Origin: a virus
IMG/VR virus record: IMGVR_UViG_3300005841_000061
Location: 1 to 35,784 of that record
DNA length: 35,784 bases
Strand: one strand, 5' to 3'
Positions within the stretch are counted from its first letter, which is position 1, and each line of letters opens with the position of its first letter. The notes under the pieces are model-generated. The model was not told where the DNA came from. It did not search any database and was given only the letters and a program-made list of their open reading frames with translations. Made by a program: the position numbers and the translations under genes. Shown in pieces: positions 16,460 to 25,798 of the stretch.

Positions 16460-17560
16460 ATGGCCACAACAGCCGGGTACGGCGTCCAAGTGATGCCAAA
16501 TATTCAATTCGCCAGCGGGTCGGAATTGGCTGGGCGCGGACCAGGCGAAGCGATTGCTGGGTTTAACTCTGGCATTGGAGCGATTAACGCCATCCAAAAC
16601 ACGCGGCAGAAAGCTATTTTGGCTCCAATTGAGCAAGAAGCTGCGAGAGCACGTTTGGCGCAGATCCAGGCCGAAACTGAATTGGCTCAGGCCCAAGCAC
16701 CATATCGTGCCGCATTGGCTAGGATTGAAACGGCCAAAGCGAGCCAACCGTTCAGGACAAAGCAGGGAGAATCTATTGTTCAGGTTCCTAGGCTGGACGC
16801 GAACGGACAACCAACGGGACAGTATGATCAAGTGATTCAGGAAAGTGGCGTTCAGTACGATCCGGTTACTGGTACAAACAGTCCCTACACAGCAAACATG
16901 AAGCCGCTCGTTACGGCTGAAACGGCTGCGCTAAATAATTCCCTTATAGGTTCTCGACAATCTACATCCGAATATCAGCAAGACCAAGCCGCTGCGAGAG
17001 CCGAGGCTAATAGAATTGCAGCGCTTAACGCTCAGACTAATCAGGATCGGGCTAAGGCTCAGGCTGACTTGTATGCTCAGAGAATCAACCATTACAAGGC
17101 CCTTGAAGCCCAGGGGAAGGTTCAGATCTTCCAGACAGTAGACGCCAATGGCAATTTGGTTCTAAATCCCGTAGACGTTAAAACGCGTCAGGCGCTGCCT
17201 CCTATCAGTCTGAACGCTAAACCGAATCGTTCGGTTGATCCAGTTACTGCAATGATGTCAGGGGATGGTAAGGTGGGTGCCGTTAAGCCAAAGAGTGAGA
17301 GTATGACAACAGCAGCCACGAATTGGGTGAAGAATAAGATCAATTCATTCACTTCGCCGTCTCCCGCTGCGGATCAACCAGTGACTACGCTTCCCGTAAT
17401 TCCGGCTGGTCCCGTTGGCCAAGCATCACCAAACCCTGGACCTCCAGACATTCCAGATGACAGTGAGATCGATAATCTCCTCGGGTTTAATCCGACTCCA
17501 GTAGCTCAGCCTAATGCAGCTCCCGTGTCGCCCTACAAAATTCGTGTGGTTAAACCCTAA
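16460..17560 (+). CDS. Internal virion (ejection) protein, helical (366 aa)
   Basis: A 366-residue, Ala/Gln/Glu-rich protein. Residues about 45-95 form a strong helix (ILAPIEQEAARARLAQIQ and after), another lies about 170-215, and the C-terminus is Pro-rich with a short tail. It has no membrane segment. Position between two other ejection-like proteins supports a role in DNA delivery. The stop overlaps the next start as TAATG, so the giant protein is coupled to it. I cannot name the family; inference rests on order and composition. Confidence 0.5.
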   Translation: MATTAGYGVQVMPNIQFASGSELAGRGPGEAIAGFNSGIGAINAIQNTRQKAILAPIEQEAARARLAQIQAETELAQAQAPYRAALARIETAKASQPFRTKQGESIVQVPRLDANGQPTGQYDQVIQESGVQYDPVTGTNSPYTANMKPLVTAETAALNNSLIGSRQSTSEYQQDQAAARAEANRIAALNAQTNQDRAKAQADLYAQRINHYKALEAQGKVQIFQTVDANGNLVLNPVDVKTRQALPPISLNAKPNRSVDPVTAMMSGDGKVGAVKPKSESMTTAATNWVKNKINSFTSPSPAADQPVTTLPVIPAGPVGQASPNPGPPDIPDDSEIDNLLGFNPTPVAQPNAAPVSPYKIRVVKP

Positions 17561-20500
17561 TGCCTACTTATGAGGTAACAGGTCCCTCCGGTACGGTCAT
17601 TGAAATGGAGGGAGCGAATCCGCCTAGCCAATCGGATATTGATGCCGCGTTTGCGAGTATCCAACAAACGGCTTTGCCTGCCGCTCCGGCTTCATCTGGT
17701 GGTGCTGATTTGGCGCGGATGGCAATTGCTGCCTATAACGCCCCAGCTCCTAATATCGGAGCGAATCTAAACCTTCGTGATGCGCGTGCGGCAGGAGGGC
17801 AGACCTTAAGCTTATCTCAGGCTAGCCCAATTGCTCGTGAACGTGCGTATGATGTCCTTGGCGGGATTACTGGTCAAGGCGGATCTGAAGCCGCGCAGTT
17901 CACAAAGCAGTTCAGGGAAGCGCCAGTAGGCCAAGCGTTTCAAGACCGATATCTAGGCGCTATCGTTAAGACTGGCGACAATACTTTTAGGCGTGTTGGC
18001 CAAGCTCCGCAGCGTGAACAAACGGCAGGGGATATTTCCAGCCAACTTTTAAATCAGGTATCCAACGCGGATATTGGTGGCGCTCTTAGTACGCTTCAAC
18101 CCGGATTTAACCGAGCTGGTAATCTTGCTGTCCGTAGCGGTGGATTGGTTGCGTCAACGCTTGCTCCAGAGCTTAGACTCCCAGGGCTTATTCTTGGATC
18201 TACGGGGGAACTAGCGGGCCAAGCAATCGACGCTGAAAGCGCAGGTCAAGATCCTCTCAATTGGCGTAACTATAGTTTACCAGGTATAGTTGGCGCTGGG
18301 CTCGTGAGTACAGTTGGATCTGGCGCTACGGCTCCTACGCTTAGGCAGGCGGCAGCACAAGGCCTCCTTGAGGGTGGTGCGCTAGAGGCTCCGTATCAAC
18401 TATCGAGTTTAACGGCTGGCCCAACGCAGGCTGAAATTGATCCTAATACGGGACTGCCTATTGGCGCGGCTAAATACGAAGGAAACTCTACGGATCTCCT
18501 GCCTACGCTAGCAATGGGCCTAGGCGCTCGTGGAGGTCACGCTATTGCGAACGCTATTTCTGATCTAAGGAATCCTCGGTTGCCGCAAATTGAGTCTGCT
18601 CCGGCTAGCTATACGGATCAAGGAATAGTCAATGCTCAGACGGCAAGACAAGCTGAAGGAAACGCGGCGCTCGCTGACGCATTTCAAGGCGAACAACGAG
18701 CGCTACAGGGCATAGATACAGGCTATCAGAATGCCGTAGAGCTACAGGCTCCAGTCCAAGCACAGAACGTTTTGGATGCCGCCGAAGCACAAGGGGCAGT
18801 TAACGCACAGAGACAGGGTGCGATTCTGGATAACCCGGCTACGCCGCAAAGCGCTCAAGCACTTCGAGAGCAATTAGCACTTGAGCAGCAAGCGGCTGAT
18901 CGTGCGGTGCAGCAGCAGAATATTTTGAGACAGGCGTCTGGCCTAGATTTACAAGAAGCAATGCGGGCTAATCAGATTCAGCCTAGCACGCTTACACCGA
19001 TTGAAACCTCCCCTCAAGAACTGGCAGCTAGGCAGATTAGAGAACTGGACGCTCAACGAGCTACCGCGCTTCCGTTAAACGCTGAGCTTTCATCTCAGGC
19101 CAATAGGATGAACGAGCAATACGGGCGGGCGCTTCCTATTGCTCTTCCGACAATTGCTGGCGTAGGTGTTGGTGGTGCTATTGGATCAACGCAAGGCGAT
19201 ACACCACAAGAGCGATTTCAAAATACAGTTCTTGGTGCTGTTGGTGGTGGTCTGCTTGGCGCGGGCGGAACTGCTGCTGCACGGCTAGCTCAACCAGAGC
19301 TTAACGCTGGCGAACAAGTCTTGGCCAAGGCAGCTAAGCCACCGAGTCTTGCCAACATCGTAGCTGAAACCGCTTCTCACGTTGAAGGAAGTCCTGCTAG
19401 TACGCAGGCCGCAGCTAACGCGCTTACTCAGACTCCAAAGCTGCCTACGATCGCAGAGGCTACTGCGCAACAATCGGCTATTTCTTCGCTCAAGGATAAG
19501 CTCGTCTCCGGTCTAAAGAAAGCCGGTAAAGCTCTTACGCAAGGTGACACTGTTCCTAAGTTTCAAGGCGATTACTCAGCAACTCCTGACGCAGTGAAGG
19601 GCGGACCTGCTCCGGTTGGTTCTTACTCTGGCGTTCAGGAAGGTGCTAACGGCGAAAAGATTGATCTCTTCCACTTGAATCAGCCCGTCTATGATGACGC
19701 GGGGAAGATGGTTCATCCAGCAGGTTCAGACGTAAGCCGGGAATCGCTAGAAAAATTGGGCTATACCGTTCCAGAACCGAGTACATTGCCGCCAACTAAA
19801 GGCGCGTATCCGTCTGAGATGACTGGAGAGCAGTATCAGGCGCTCCGCGCACAAGAAGTGCAGGCCATGAAAGCGCAGGAGGCTGTTGCGCCCATGAACA
19901 ATGAGTCAATGAAAACGCACTCAGCCCTTGTAGGCGCTCTTGAAGTACTAGACTTCTCGCCATCAGAGGTTGGCGAAATCATGCGGACAAAGACGCCAGA
20001 ACAGATTCGTGGAATTATCAATGATGCCGTAGAGAGCGGTAAGAGCACTTCTTTAAAACCGTTACCTCAAGATACGGAGTTTCTATATGAACAGAAATAT
20101 GACACCAAGTCAGGACCGAAGTCCGAGCGGTATTATCAAGTTGACCGAACTCCCGACAATCCAAGAGGAAGAACTGTTGATGAAGCAACCCTGCGCTCGG
20201 AAGGGTACGATACTTCTGGACTCCCAGGACCCGAAGAGAATCCAGCAAATTCTGGATCTTCTCAATTCTCGGGTGCTATTGGAGCTGGCGGAACTCAAGG
20301 CGCAGTCACAGGAAAAGCGTTAGGCATACTTGCTGGCAGCGCTACCGGAGGTACCCTTGGTTTCCTGGGCTCTAACGAAAAAGACGATAAGTTAGTCCAC
20401 ACTGTAGCTGGTGCAATCATTGGTGGAATCGGAGCGGCGGCTCTGATGAAAGGAGCGGATGCTGTAACCAGAGCCAAGGTTGGGCAAGAGCTAGATGTTA

Positions 20501-23103
20501 TTCGCCGCAACATAATCAATGAGAATATCCCGCGCTTAAGGAACGCATCGGAAGAATCCGCTAATGCTGTGTTTCGTTACGCCAATGCGCCACAAGCCGC
20601 TGAAGATGTAGCGAAAGACATTCAGGCTAGAGTGCTTGGAAGTCAGTACAAAAGCCCGGAGTTCTCAAAGAAGCTCGGTTCTGTTTGGGTAGAAGAACAG
20701 CAGAGAGGGCTAAAAAATAGTTTGGAGGAGGCCGCAAATAACGCATCCACTCCAGAGGAAGCCACGCAGCTACGCAAACAGGCATCTAAGGTGGTAAGCA
20801 CAATTGGACGCGAAAGCGTATTCAAGAATGAGGCCGAATTTCAGGCCGCGCTAAATGATCCACAGATCAAAGAGGCCAACGAGATTTTTAAGCAGACTGT
20901 TCAGCCCGCAGCCGAGGCCCGTCATTTGCTCACAGGAGGATTTGATTCCAGAGAAGAGTATGAGGCCGCGATTCAAGAAGCGCTAAAAAACGGAGACCCA
21001 CTTCCAACCGTAAAGCTTGCTGCCCCAGGACCAAATACTGGAGTTTTCATAAACCAGCAGCCAATATTTGAAGAGGCCAAAGAAGTTACTGGAGGATCAT
21101 CGCCAAAGGGCAACCTCCGAAATCCGCTTCAGCGCAGGTCTGCATTTTCTAAGGTTCGTAAGGGCACCGCAGAAGAGTACAACATTGACGCCAATAGCCT
21201 GATTGAGCGCATGGTCAAAGGTAACTATGAGGATGCTGCTAAGCGGAACATGTATACACAGCTTGAAAAAGACGGGCTGGGCGTAGCGCTTCCTGCCGGA
21301 GAAAAACCAACAGACCTAGATACCGGTCGTTACGGAGGTCCTCCAATTCCAATCGAGCAACGCGGAAGCGGCAGCGCCAATACTTTTTTTTGGCCGGATC
21401 AATCTATTGAAGGAGAGTTGAGAAAAGCTCTGAACACAGATAGTCCGTTACGTAAAAAAGGATTTCTTGCTAGTGTCAGAGGAGCAATGAACCTGATTCA
21501 GATGCGCGGCCTAACCGATCCGGTTGTGCACGGGGCCAACATTATTGCTGGTATCGCTTCTGCTCCTGGTGGAGAAAACTTCATTACTCAAGTGTTTAGG
21601 GGCATGCCGATAGCATCCTCGTTCGATGCTCTTGGGAAAGTGGGGATGAAGGTTGTTGACCTTATCAAAGACACTCCAGAAATTAGGTCGCAAATCGCTA
21701 AACTTTCCGAAATCGGAAGTATCAGACCGGTCTACGAAGGAGATACGAATCGTATCAGTCGATTCCTCCACACGGTAGACAAAGCCGGTAGGTTGGCCTT
21801 AGATGATCTCTATCAGACCTTGGTTGATCGAGGACTAGTTCAAGAGTCAGAAGCTGGTAGGCGCGATTTTGCCAATAGAATTGGTCAGTACAATAGCCGT
21901 TTGCTTGGTCAATATGACGGTATCCTAAAAGAGTCTGGATTATCGCCGTTCCTGGTTGCTGGTAAAAACTTCAATTCTATTGGCCTTAAACAAGTCGGAG
22001 CACTTGGCGGGCTATCCACTGGAGGAGTGAAGGCTGCATCCAAAGCAGCAAGCCTGCAGCTTAGGGCAGCACAGACTATTGGGGCCTACAGTACACTTGT
22101 CGCCATACCAGCGGTGATTAACTATCTGGCCTGGGGAGACCCAGGTGGACCAGATGGAACCCCGCTTGGTAAGATTGCGCTAAATGAAAGTGACGATGGA
22201 AAGCGTTACTACTTCGACCCGGCACAGCTCACACTGCTTCGGCGTGGCTTGCGCAGCACGGGCCTGCAAGCGGTCATAACCGGCGCACAAACTGGCGACA
22301 ATCTAAACAACGTAGGTGGTCAAGCATGGCGAGACGTAAGAAACGCGCTCATTCACCCCTACGCTGGTCCAGTCCCAACCGCAGCAGTCACCGCTTTAAC
22401 GGGATATAACCCAACGTTCCATCGCGTAGCGGAGAACGTAACTCCTATTGGTCAAAGCCCAGACACGCTAAGGCAGCTTGGAGCTAATGCGAGTGCCGCG
22501 TTTAGAAACCTAAATCCAGTTCAAGGGGCCTTTGCAGAATCCGCTACGCCTAAAGCCGGAGAGGAGGCGTTTGGTCCAGGAGAATCAATTCTACCTGGAG
22601 TCGGAAACATGCTGATGGATCTTGCTGGCGCTGGTGGTCTACGTAGGGCGACTCCGCTGAGCGAAGACACAGGCGCGCTCCACGAGGCTCAGGACGAACG
22701 CTTCGAAGCCAACAGAAACCGCAAGAAGCTGATCGAGTCAATTATCGCAGGAAGCACAGACGCGAACGGACAATTGGATCTGTCTCAAGTTAGGGCCCAC
22801 ATTCAAACGCCAGAGATCCAGCAGGCCATCCGAGAGAACCCACTGCAAGCCCAGCTTCTCAAGAACGAGATCCGCACCGCAGTTAAACAGAAGCTCCAAG
22901 GCCAACAGAAGTCGGACGTTGAAAGTAAGTTCAATGTCGCCGAAGGAGAACGTGCTCAGTTTTACCTTAACCGAATCTCGAATCTTTCGCCGGAAGAGGC
23001 GCAACAATACCTGCGAGATCAGAAGTCAAAAGGATATTTGACTAGGAAGGTCCTGCAACAAATGAATTATTTGAGGTCAAGACAGCCCGCTGGTGTTCCG
23101 TGA
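17560..23103 (+). CDS. Giant internal virion (ejection) protein (1847 aa)
   Basis: At 1847 residues this is the largest gene. Its start (MPTYEVTGPSGTVIEMEG, then SQSDIDAAFASI) matches a short module at the N-terminus of many phage DNA-injection proteins. Two glycine-zipper clusters occur, at residues about 527-570 (IAGVGVGGAIG, GAVGGGLLGAGG) and 905-965 (GILAGSATGGTLG, AGAIIGGIGAAAL), which could insert in membranes. Long Gln/Ala/Glu helices fill the rest. The C-terminal 200 residues are charged and helical. No lytic transglycosylase, muramidase or RNA-polymerase motif was visible, unlike some T7- or N4-type counterparts. Confidence 0.65.
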   Translation: MPTYEVTGPSGTVIEMEGANPPSQSDIDAAFASIQQTALPAAPASSGGADLARMAIAAYNAPAPNIGANLNLRDARAAGGQTLSLSQASPIARERAYDVLGGITGQGGSEAAQFTKQFREAPVGQAFQDRYLGAIVKTGDNTFRRVGQAPQREQTAGDISSQLLNQVSNADIGGALSTLQPGFNRAGNLAVRSGGLVASTLAPELRLPGLILGSTGELAGQAIDAESAGQDPLNWRNYSLPGIVGAGLVSTVGSGATAPTLRQAAAQGLLEGGALEAPYQLSSLTAGPTQAEIDPNTGLPIGAAKYEGNSTDLLPTLAMGLGARGGHAIANAISDLRNPRLPQIESAPASYTDQGIVNAQTARQAEGNAALADAFQGEQRALQGIDTGYQNAVELQAPVQAQNVLDAAEAQGAVNAQRQGAILDNPATPQSAQALREQLALEQQAADRAVQQQNILRQASGLDLQEAMRANQIQPSTLTPIETSPQELAARQIRELDAQRATALPLNAELSSQANRMNEQYGRALPIALPTIAGVGVGGAIGSTQGDTPQERFQNTVLGAVGGGLLGAGGTAAARLAQPELNAGEQVLAKAAKPPSLANIVAETASHVEGSPASTQAAANALTQTPKLPTIAEATAQQSAISSLKDKLVSGLKKAGKALTQGDTVPKFQGDYSATPDAVKGGPAPVGSYSGVQEGANGEKIDLFHLNQPVYDDAGKMVHPAGSDVSRESLEKLGYTVPEPSTLPPTKGAYPSEMTGEQYQALRAQEVQAMKAQEAVAPMNNESMKTHSALVGALEVLDFSPSEVGEIMRTKTPEQIRGIINDAVESGKSTSLKPLPQDTEFLYEQKYDTKSGPKSERYYQVDRTPDNPRGRTVDEATLRSEGYDTSGLPGPEENPANSGSSQFSGAIGAGGTQGAVTGKALGILAGSATGGTLGFLGSNEKDDKLVHTVAGAIIGGIGAAALMKGADAVTRAKVGQELDVIRRNIINENIPRLRNASEESANAVFRYANAPQAAEDVAKDIQARVLGSQYKSPEFSKKLGSVWVEEQQRGLKNSLEEAANNASTPEEATQLRKQASKVVSTIGRESVFKNEAEFQAALNDPQIKEANEIFKQTVQPAAEARHLLTGGFDSREEYEAAIQEALKNGDPLPTVKLAAPGPNTGVFINQQPIFEEAKEVTGGSSPKGNLRNPLQRRSAFSKVRKGTAEEYNIDANSLIERMVKGNYEDAAKRNMYTQLEKDGLGVALPAGEKPTDLDTGRYGGPPIPIEQRGSGSANTFFWPDQSIEGELRKALNTDSPLRKKGFLASVRGAMNLIQMRGLTDPVVHGANIIAGIASAPGGENFITQVFRGMPIASSFDALGKVGMKVVDLIKDTPEIRSQIAKLSEIGSIRPVYEGDTNRISRFLHTVDKAGRLALDDLYQTLVDRGLVQESEAGRRDFANRIGQYNSRLLGQYDGILKESGLSPFLVAGKNFNSIGLKQVGALGGLSTGGVKAASKAASLQLRAAQTIGAYSTLVAIPAVINYLAWGDPGGPDGTPLGKIALNESDDGKRYYFDPAQLTLLRRGLRSTGLQAVITGAQTGDNLNNVGGQAWRDVRNALIHPYAGPVPTAAVTALTGYNPTFHRVAENVTPIGQSPDTLRQLGANASAAFRNLNPVQGAFAESATPKAGEEAFGPGESILPGVGNMLMDLAGAGGLRRATPLSEDTGALHEAQDERFEANRNRKKLIESIIAGSTDANGQLDLSQVRAHIQTPEIQQAIRENPLQAQLLKNEIRTAVKQKLQGQQKSDVESKFNVAEGERAQFYLNRISNLSPEEAQQYLRDQKSKGYLTRKVLQQMNYLRSRQPAGVP

Positions 23104-23136
23104 TGGTTTGATTGTTCGTTCGCGTTAGTTTATTGC

Positions 23137-23156
23137 TTGACTCTGATTGCGCAATC
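23137..23156 (+). promoter_or_regulatory. Candidate control site with perfect 12-bp palindrome
   Basis: TTGACT (23137-23142), a -35-like box, is followed by the perfect palindrome GATTGCGCAATC (23145-23156). At 17 bases the -10 position reads ATGATT, a poor match, so a standard promoter is not certain. The region is the only gap between the giant ejection gene and the SSB-like gene, so it is a good place for an operator or phage-factor site. Confidence 0.4.
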
Positions 23157-23172
23157 GAAATGATTCGCGTCA

Positions 23173-24018
23173 ATGAGTACAGCATTATTGACGATTAAGC
23201 AAATTAAGGAGATGCCAGCAATGGTGATTCCGGGTGTTCAAGGAACACTTGTTGAAGTAAAGGAGCACAAGCAGGTGCAAGGTGCTAAGGGGCCTACCAC
23301 AGTACAAAGCTTCAAAATCCAGGAAGGAAATGACTGGCTGTTTGGAGACGCCTGGGGCATGCAGGACTTATCGCCGTGGCGCGGGCAGCACGTTATCTTC
23401 GTCTCCAATAAGACGGGGAACAACAAGATCGCTGGGGTACAGATTAAGGAGAAGCCGAGCCAGGATGGATCCAAGACGTACAAGAATCTGAGCATATCTG
23501 GCGTGGCCACGCTGCACGACAAAGATACCTACGAATCCAGCAAGGGCGTTCCAGCTCCGCAACAGCAGGCTCCGGTCGCGGCACCACCACAAGCTCAGCA
23601 GCAAGCGCCGTTCGTGCCTAAGCCTGCGATAAAGCAACCGCCGCAGAAAGATATGCCATTGATGACCTACGCACAGGCGTTTCCTAATTCAGTTAACGGT
23701 CAGACTGTGGGTATGAGCGTTAAGGCGGCAATTGATATTCTGATTGCATCTGGAGCCGTTAAAGACGGTAAGTTTGCTGACGATGCTTTGTTCGGTGCCG
23801 TTCACCGCTTAGCTTCTGGGATCATTGGCGTTTCCCAACGACTGGAGCGCGGAGACCTTGTGGTTAACGACCATGCAGTTGGTTATACCCAAGCAGACAC
23901 AGCAGGTATTGAATCCTTTGAGCGCGCTATTCCTCAGCCGCGACCTAAGCCGAATCCTGGGCCTGGAGGCTCAGCGTTTCCAGCTAGTCAGGAAGACGGA
24001 GAGGACGTGCCATTCTGA
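23173..24018 (+). CDS. Single-stranded DNA-binding protein with SSB-type acidic tail
   Basis: A 281-residue protein. Residues about 17-95 look like an OB-fold (GTLVEVKEHKQV, FKIQEGNDWLFGDAWG, GQHVIFVSNK). A Pro/Gln-rich linker covers 126-160, a helical region lies at about 180-225, and the last residues are EDGEDVPF. Bacterial SSB ends in a similar acidic DDxxPF tail that recruits replication and repair partners. The tail is striking because it is at the exact C-terminus. OB assignment is by pattern and less certain than the tail. It opens the replication/recombination-like block before a nuclease gene. No SD precedes the ATG. Confidence 0.65.
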   Translation: MSTALLTIKQIKEMPAMVIPGVQGTLVEVKEHKQVQGAKGPTTVQSFKIQEGNDWLFGDAWGMQDLSPWRGQHVIFVSNKTGNNKIAGVQIKEKPSQDGSKTYKNLSISGVATLHDKDTYESSKGVPAPQQQAPVAAPPQAQQQAPFVPKPAIKQPPQKDMPLMTYAQAFPNSVNGQTVGMSVKAAIDILIASGAVKDGKFADDALFGAVHRLASGIIGVSQRLERGDLVVNDHAVGYTQADTAGIESFERAIPQPRPKPNPGPGGSAFPASQEDGEDVPF

Positions 24019-24227
24019 TGTATATGGAAAACAATAACTTAGGTAAACTTACCAAGGTCAAGAATAAGCGGCCACGCGGCAACGAACAGAAGGAATATCT
24101 GGCCACCAAATTAGAGTTCCCCGAGCACGGTGTACAGGACCTAATGTTTCGCCCGGACGAACTTATACGCCCCCTTAAGCGAGCGCTTAGACAGAAAGAC
24201 GATTTACCAGCTAGCAACTCAAACTAA
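24018..24227 (+). CDS. Small basic hypothetical protein (69 aa)
   Basis: A 69-residue basic protein beginning MYMENNNLGKLTKVKNKRPRG, starting in a TGATG overlap with the SSB-like gene, so it is coupled to it. A second in-frame ATG two codons later is also possible. The C-terminal half is charged and helical (DELIRPLKRALRQKDD). Family not recognised; the coupling suggests a cofactor of the SSB or nuclease. Confidence 0.55.
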   Translation: MYMENNNLGKLTKVKNKRPRGNEQKEYLATKLEFPEHGVQDLMFRPDELIRPLKRALRQKDDLPASNSN

Positions 24228-24233
24228 AAACCT

Positions 24234-25034
24234 ATGAGCCATTGGTACAAACCGAATCCAGATGGAACAATAACTACGCATCACGATTCAGATTTGCGTG
24301 ATGCTCGAAAGATGGGGCTTTACTGCTCAATCACTACGATAGAAAAAGCAATTCGAGTAAACCCTGGACTTACCAGGTGGATTGAGGGGGAGATCATTAA
24401 GGCAACCATCGCTTATCCAAAGATGGAGTGGGAGGACCTCAAGGCTTACGTAGATCGAATTAAGAAAGCGTCTGGAAAGATTGCCGAGACTGCCGCCGAT
24501 TTTGGTACGAGATTGCATGATGCGCTCCAGCATTTTCCTCAGTATCCAATGGACCTCCAGATTATCCCATACTTTGAAAAATATGCTGCTTGGCATGACG
24601 CTAACATCGTAGAGATTATTGGATCTGAGCTCGTGCTGGCCAATGATCAGATAGCGGTAGCTGGAACCCTAGATAAAGTTGTCAGGCACAAGACACACGG
24701 ACTTCTGGTCATCGACTACAAATCTCAGGACGTAAAAGCCAAACCGGCTTTCTATTCAAGTTGGGCAAGACAATTAAGTTTCTATGCCAAAACCTGGGCC
24801 AAGAAGAACTGCTGCGAAACGCCTAGGCTTATGTCGCTCATCGTCGATAGCAACGAGCCTAAAGCTCCAATAGCTCAGCTATGGTCGGATGAGGATGCCG
24901 AGAAAGCATGGAAGGAGACTGTTGCTCATGCTTGGCTGTGGGCTGCTGAGCGCGACTTTTGGGCAAACGGACCGTGGGAGATCGCGGACGTGCTCAATGA
25001 AACCGTAGACTTTCAAAACGACATACCTGTATGA
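24234..25034 (+). CDS. RecB-type PD-(D/E)XK nuclease (266 aa)
   Basis: A 266-residue protein with the full motif series of RecB/AddB-like PD-(D/E)XK nucleases: GTRLH (His95), Glu132 (SELVLAND), GTLDKV (Asp147), DYKSQ (Asp161, Lys163) and QLSFYAKTW (Gln180, Tyr184). These enzymes cut DNA with magnesium and often resect or degrade linear ends. Phages use such nucleases for recombination, host DNA breakdown or packaging clean-up. It follows the SSB-like gene by 12 bases after the small basic gene, so a resection plus SSB pair is likely. Core motifs are seen directly; the exact job is inferred. Confidence 0.85.
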   Translation: MSHWYKPNPDGTITTHHDSDLRDARKMGLYCSITTIEKAIRVNPGLTRWIEGEIIKATIAYPKMEWEDLKAYVDRIKKASGKIAETAADFGTRLHDALQHFPQYPMDLQIIPYFEKYAAWHDANIVEIIGSELVLANDQIAVAGTLDKVVRHKTHGLLVIDYKSQDVKAKPAFYSSWARQLSFYAKTWAKKNCCETPRLMSLIVDSNEPKAPIAQLWSDEDAEKAWKETVAHAWLWAAERDFWANGPWEIADVLNETVDFQNDIPV

Positions 25035-25309
25035 ATCGGCGCAAACGAATAGCCACGAATCGCACAGAGTTCAGCCGGTACGTTGACGACAATCCCACCT
25101 GCATACCAGAATGGGAGGAGCTTCGTGTGGCGTACTTCAGTAAGAAACACGGCCAGAGACCGGCCTTTGGGTTTTACATCAGGTCGTACTACGCGGACAA
25201 GTTTCTGATCAAGTACGATAGTTGGTGGTTAAACCATCCTGAGCTATGGAGTGGCGGAGTAAATCAAGACATCTTAGCCAATGCACACACAACCCGTTCA
25301 GTCGCGTGA
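25031..25309 (+). CDS. Hypothetical protein (92 aa), nuclease operon
   Basis: A 92-residue protein starting MNRRKRIATNRTEF in ATGA overlap with the nuclease gene. It is aromatic-rich (GFYIRSYYADKFLIKYDSWW) and may fold as a small helix-beta domain. Its last 29 bases overlap the next gene in another frame. Family not recognised; coupling argues for a partner of the nuclease. Confidence 0.55.
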   Translation: MNRRKRIATNRTEFSRYVDDNPTCIPEWEELRVAYFSKKHGQRPAFGFYIRSYYADKFLIKYDSWWLNHPELWSGGVNQDILANAHTTRSVA

Positions 25310-25601
25310 ACCAGGGGAGCCGATTATCTACGAGCCTTTCAACGGACCGTTAGAATGGCAGATACCCTCAAGTGAATCGGTCCATGCTCCATATGTCGTT
25401 AACCTTGGCGCGTTCGGTTGCCGTGGATCTTGCCAATGCAGGTGGTGGATCACGACTGTTGGGCCTAAAGTTAAAAAAGGAAAGTGGGTTTCATGTAAGC
25501 ATATCCAGATCGCACGTCAAAGATTTACCGACTGGATTATTCGCGAGCTAGCCAAGCGAGATCCTAACCGTCAACACGACATAGACCAAGTAGAACGATG
25601 A
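25281..25601 (+). CDS. SWIM-type zinc finger protein (106 aa)
   Basis: A 106-residue protein with a SWIM signature: Cys51-x-Cys53 then Cys72-x-His74 (GSCQCRWW, then WVSCKHIQIARQRF). Cys47 lies just before. SWIM fingers bind DNA or protein. The start ATG lies 29 bases before the upstream stop; there is no later in-frame Met, so the overlap is real or the start is unusual. Similar small SWIM proteins are seen in phage early or recombination blocks. Role unknown. Confidence 0.65.
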   Translation: MHTQPVQSREPGEPIIYEPFNGPLEWQIPSSESVHAPYVVNLGAFGCRGSCQCRWWITTVGPKVKKGKWVSCKHIQIARQRFTDWIIRELAKRDPNRQHDIDQVER

Positions 25602-25798
25602 AACCAGAAAAAGAAATAGATCATGTAAACACGGATGAAGCCATATGCCCATACTGTGGTCACGAACACGATGCGTCGCACGAATTCTTCGGAAGAGGAC
25701 ACACCGATTCAGCCGAAGTGGAATGCGTTGAGTGTGGTAAGGAGTTTTTCTTGGAAAGAGACTTCGCCGTGTACTACACAAGTTCAAAGAAAAAATGA
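25598..25798 (+). CDS. Zinc-ribbon protein (66 aa)
   Basis: A 66-residue protein with CPYCG (Cys17, Cys20) and CVECGK (Cys43, Cys46), a four-Cys zinc ribbon. It starts in ATGA overlap with the SWIM protein gene and ends in ATGA overlap with the HNH gene. Such ribbons are often nucleic-acid or transcription accessory folds; no function can be named. Confidence 0.65.
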   Translation: MKPEKEIDHVNTDEAICPYCGHEHDASHEFFGRGHTDSAEVECVECGKEFFLERDFAVYYTSSKKK

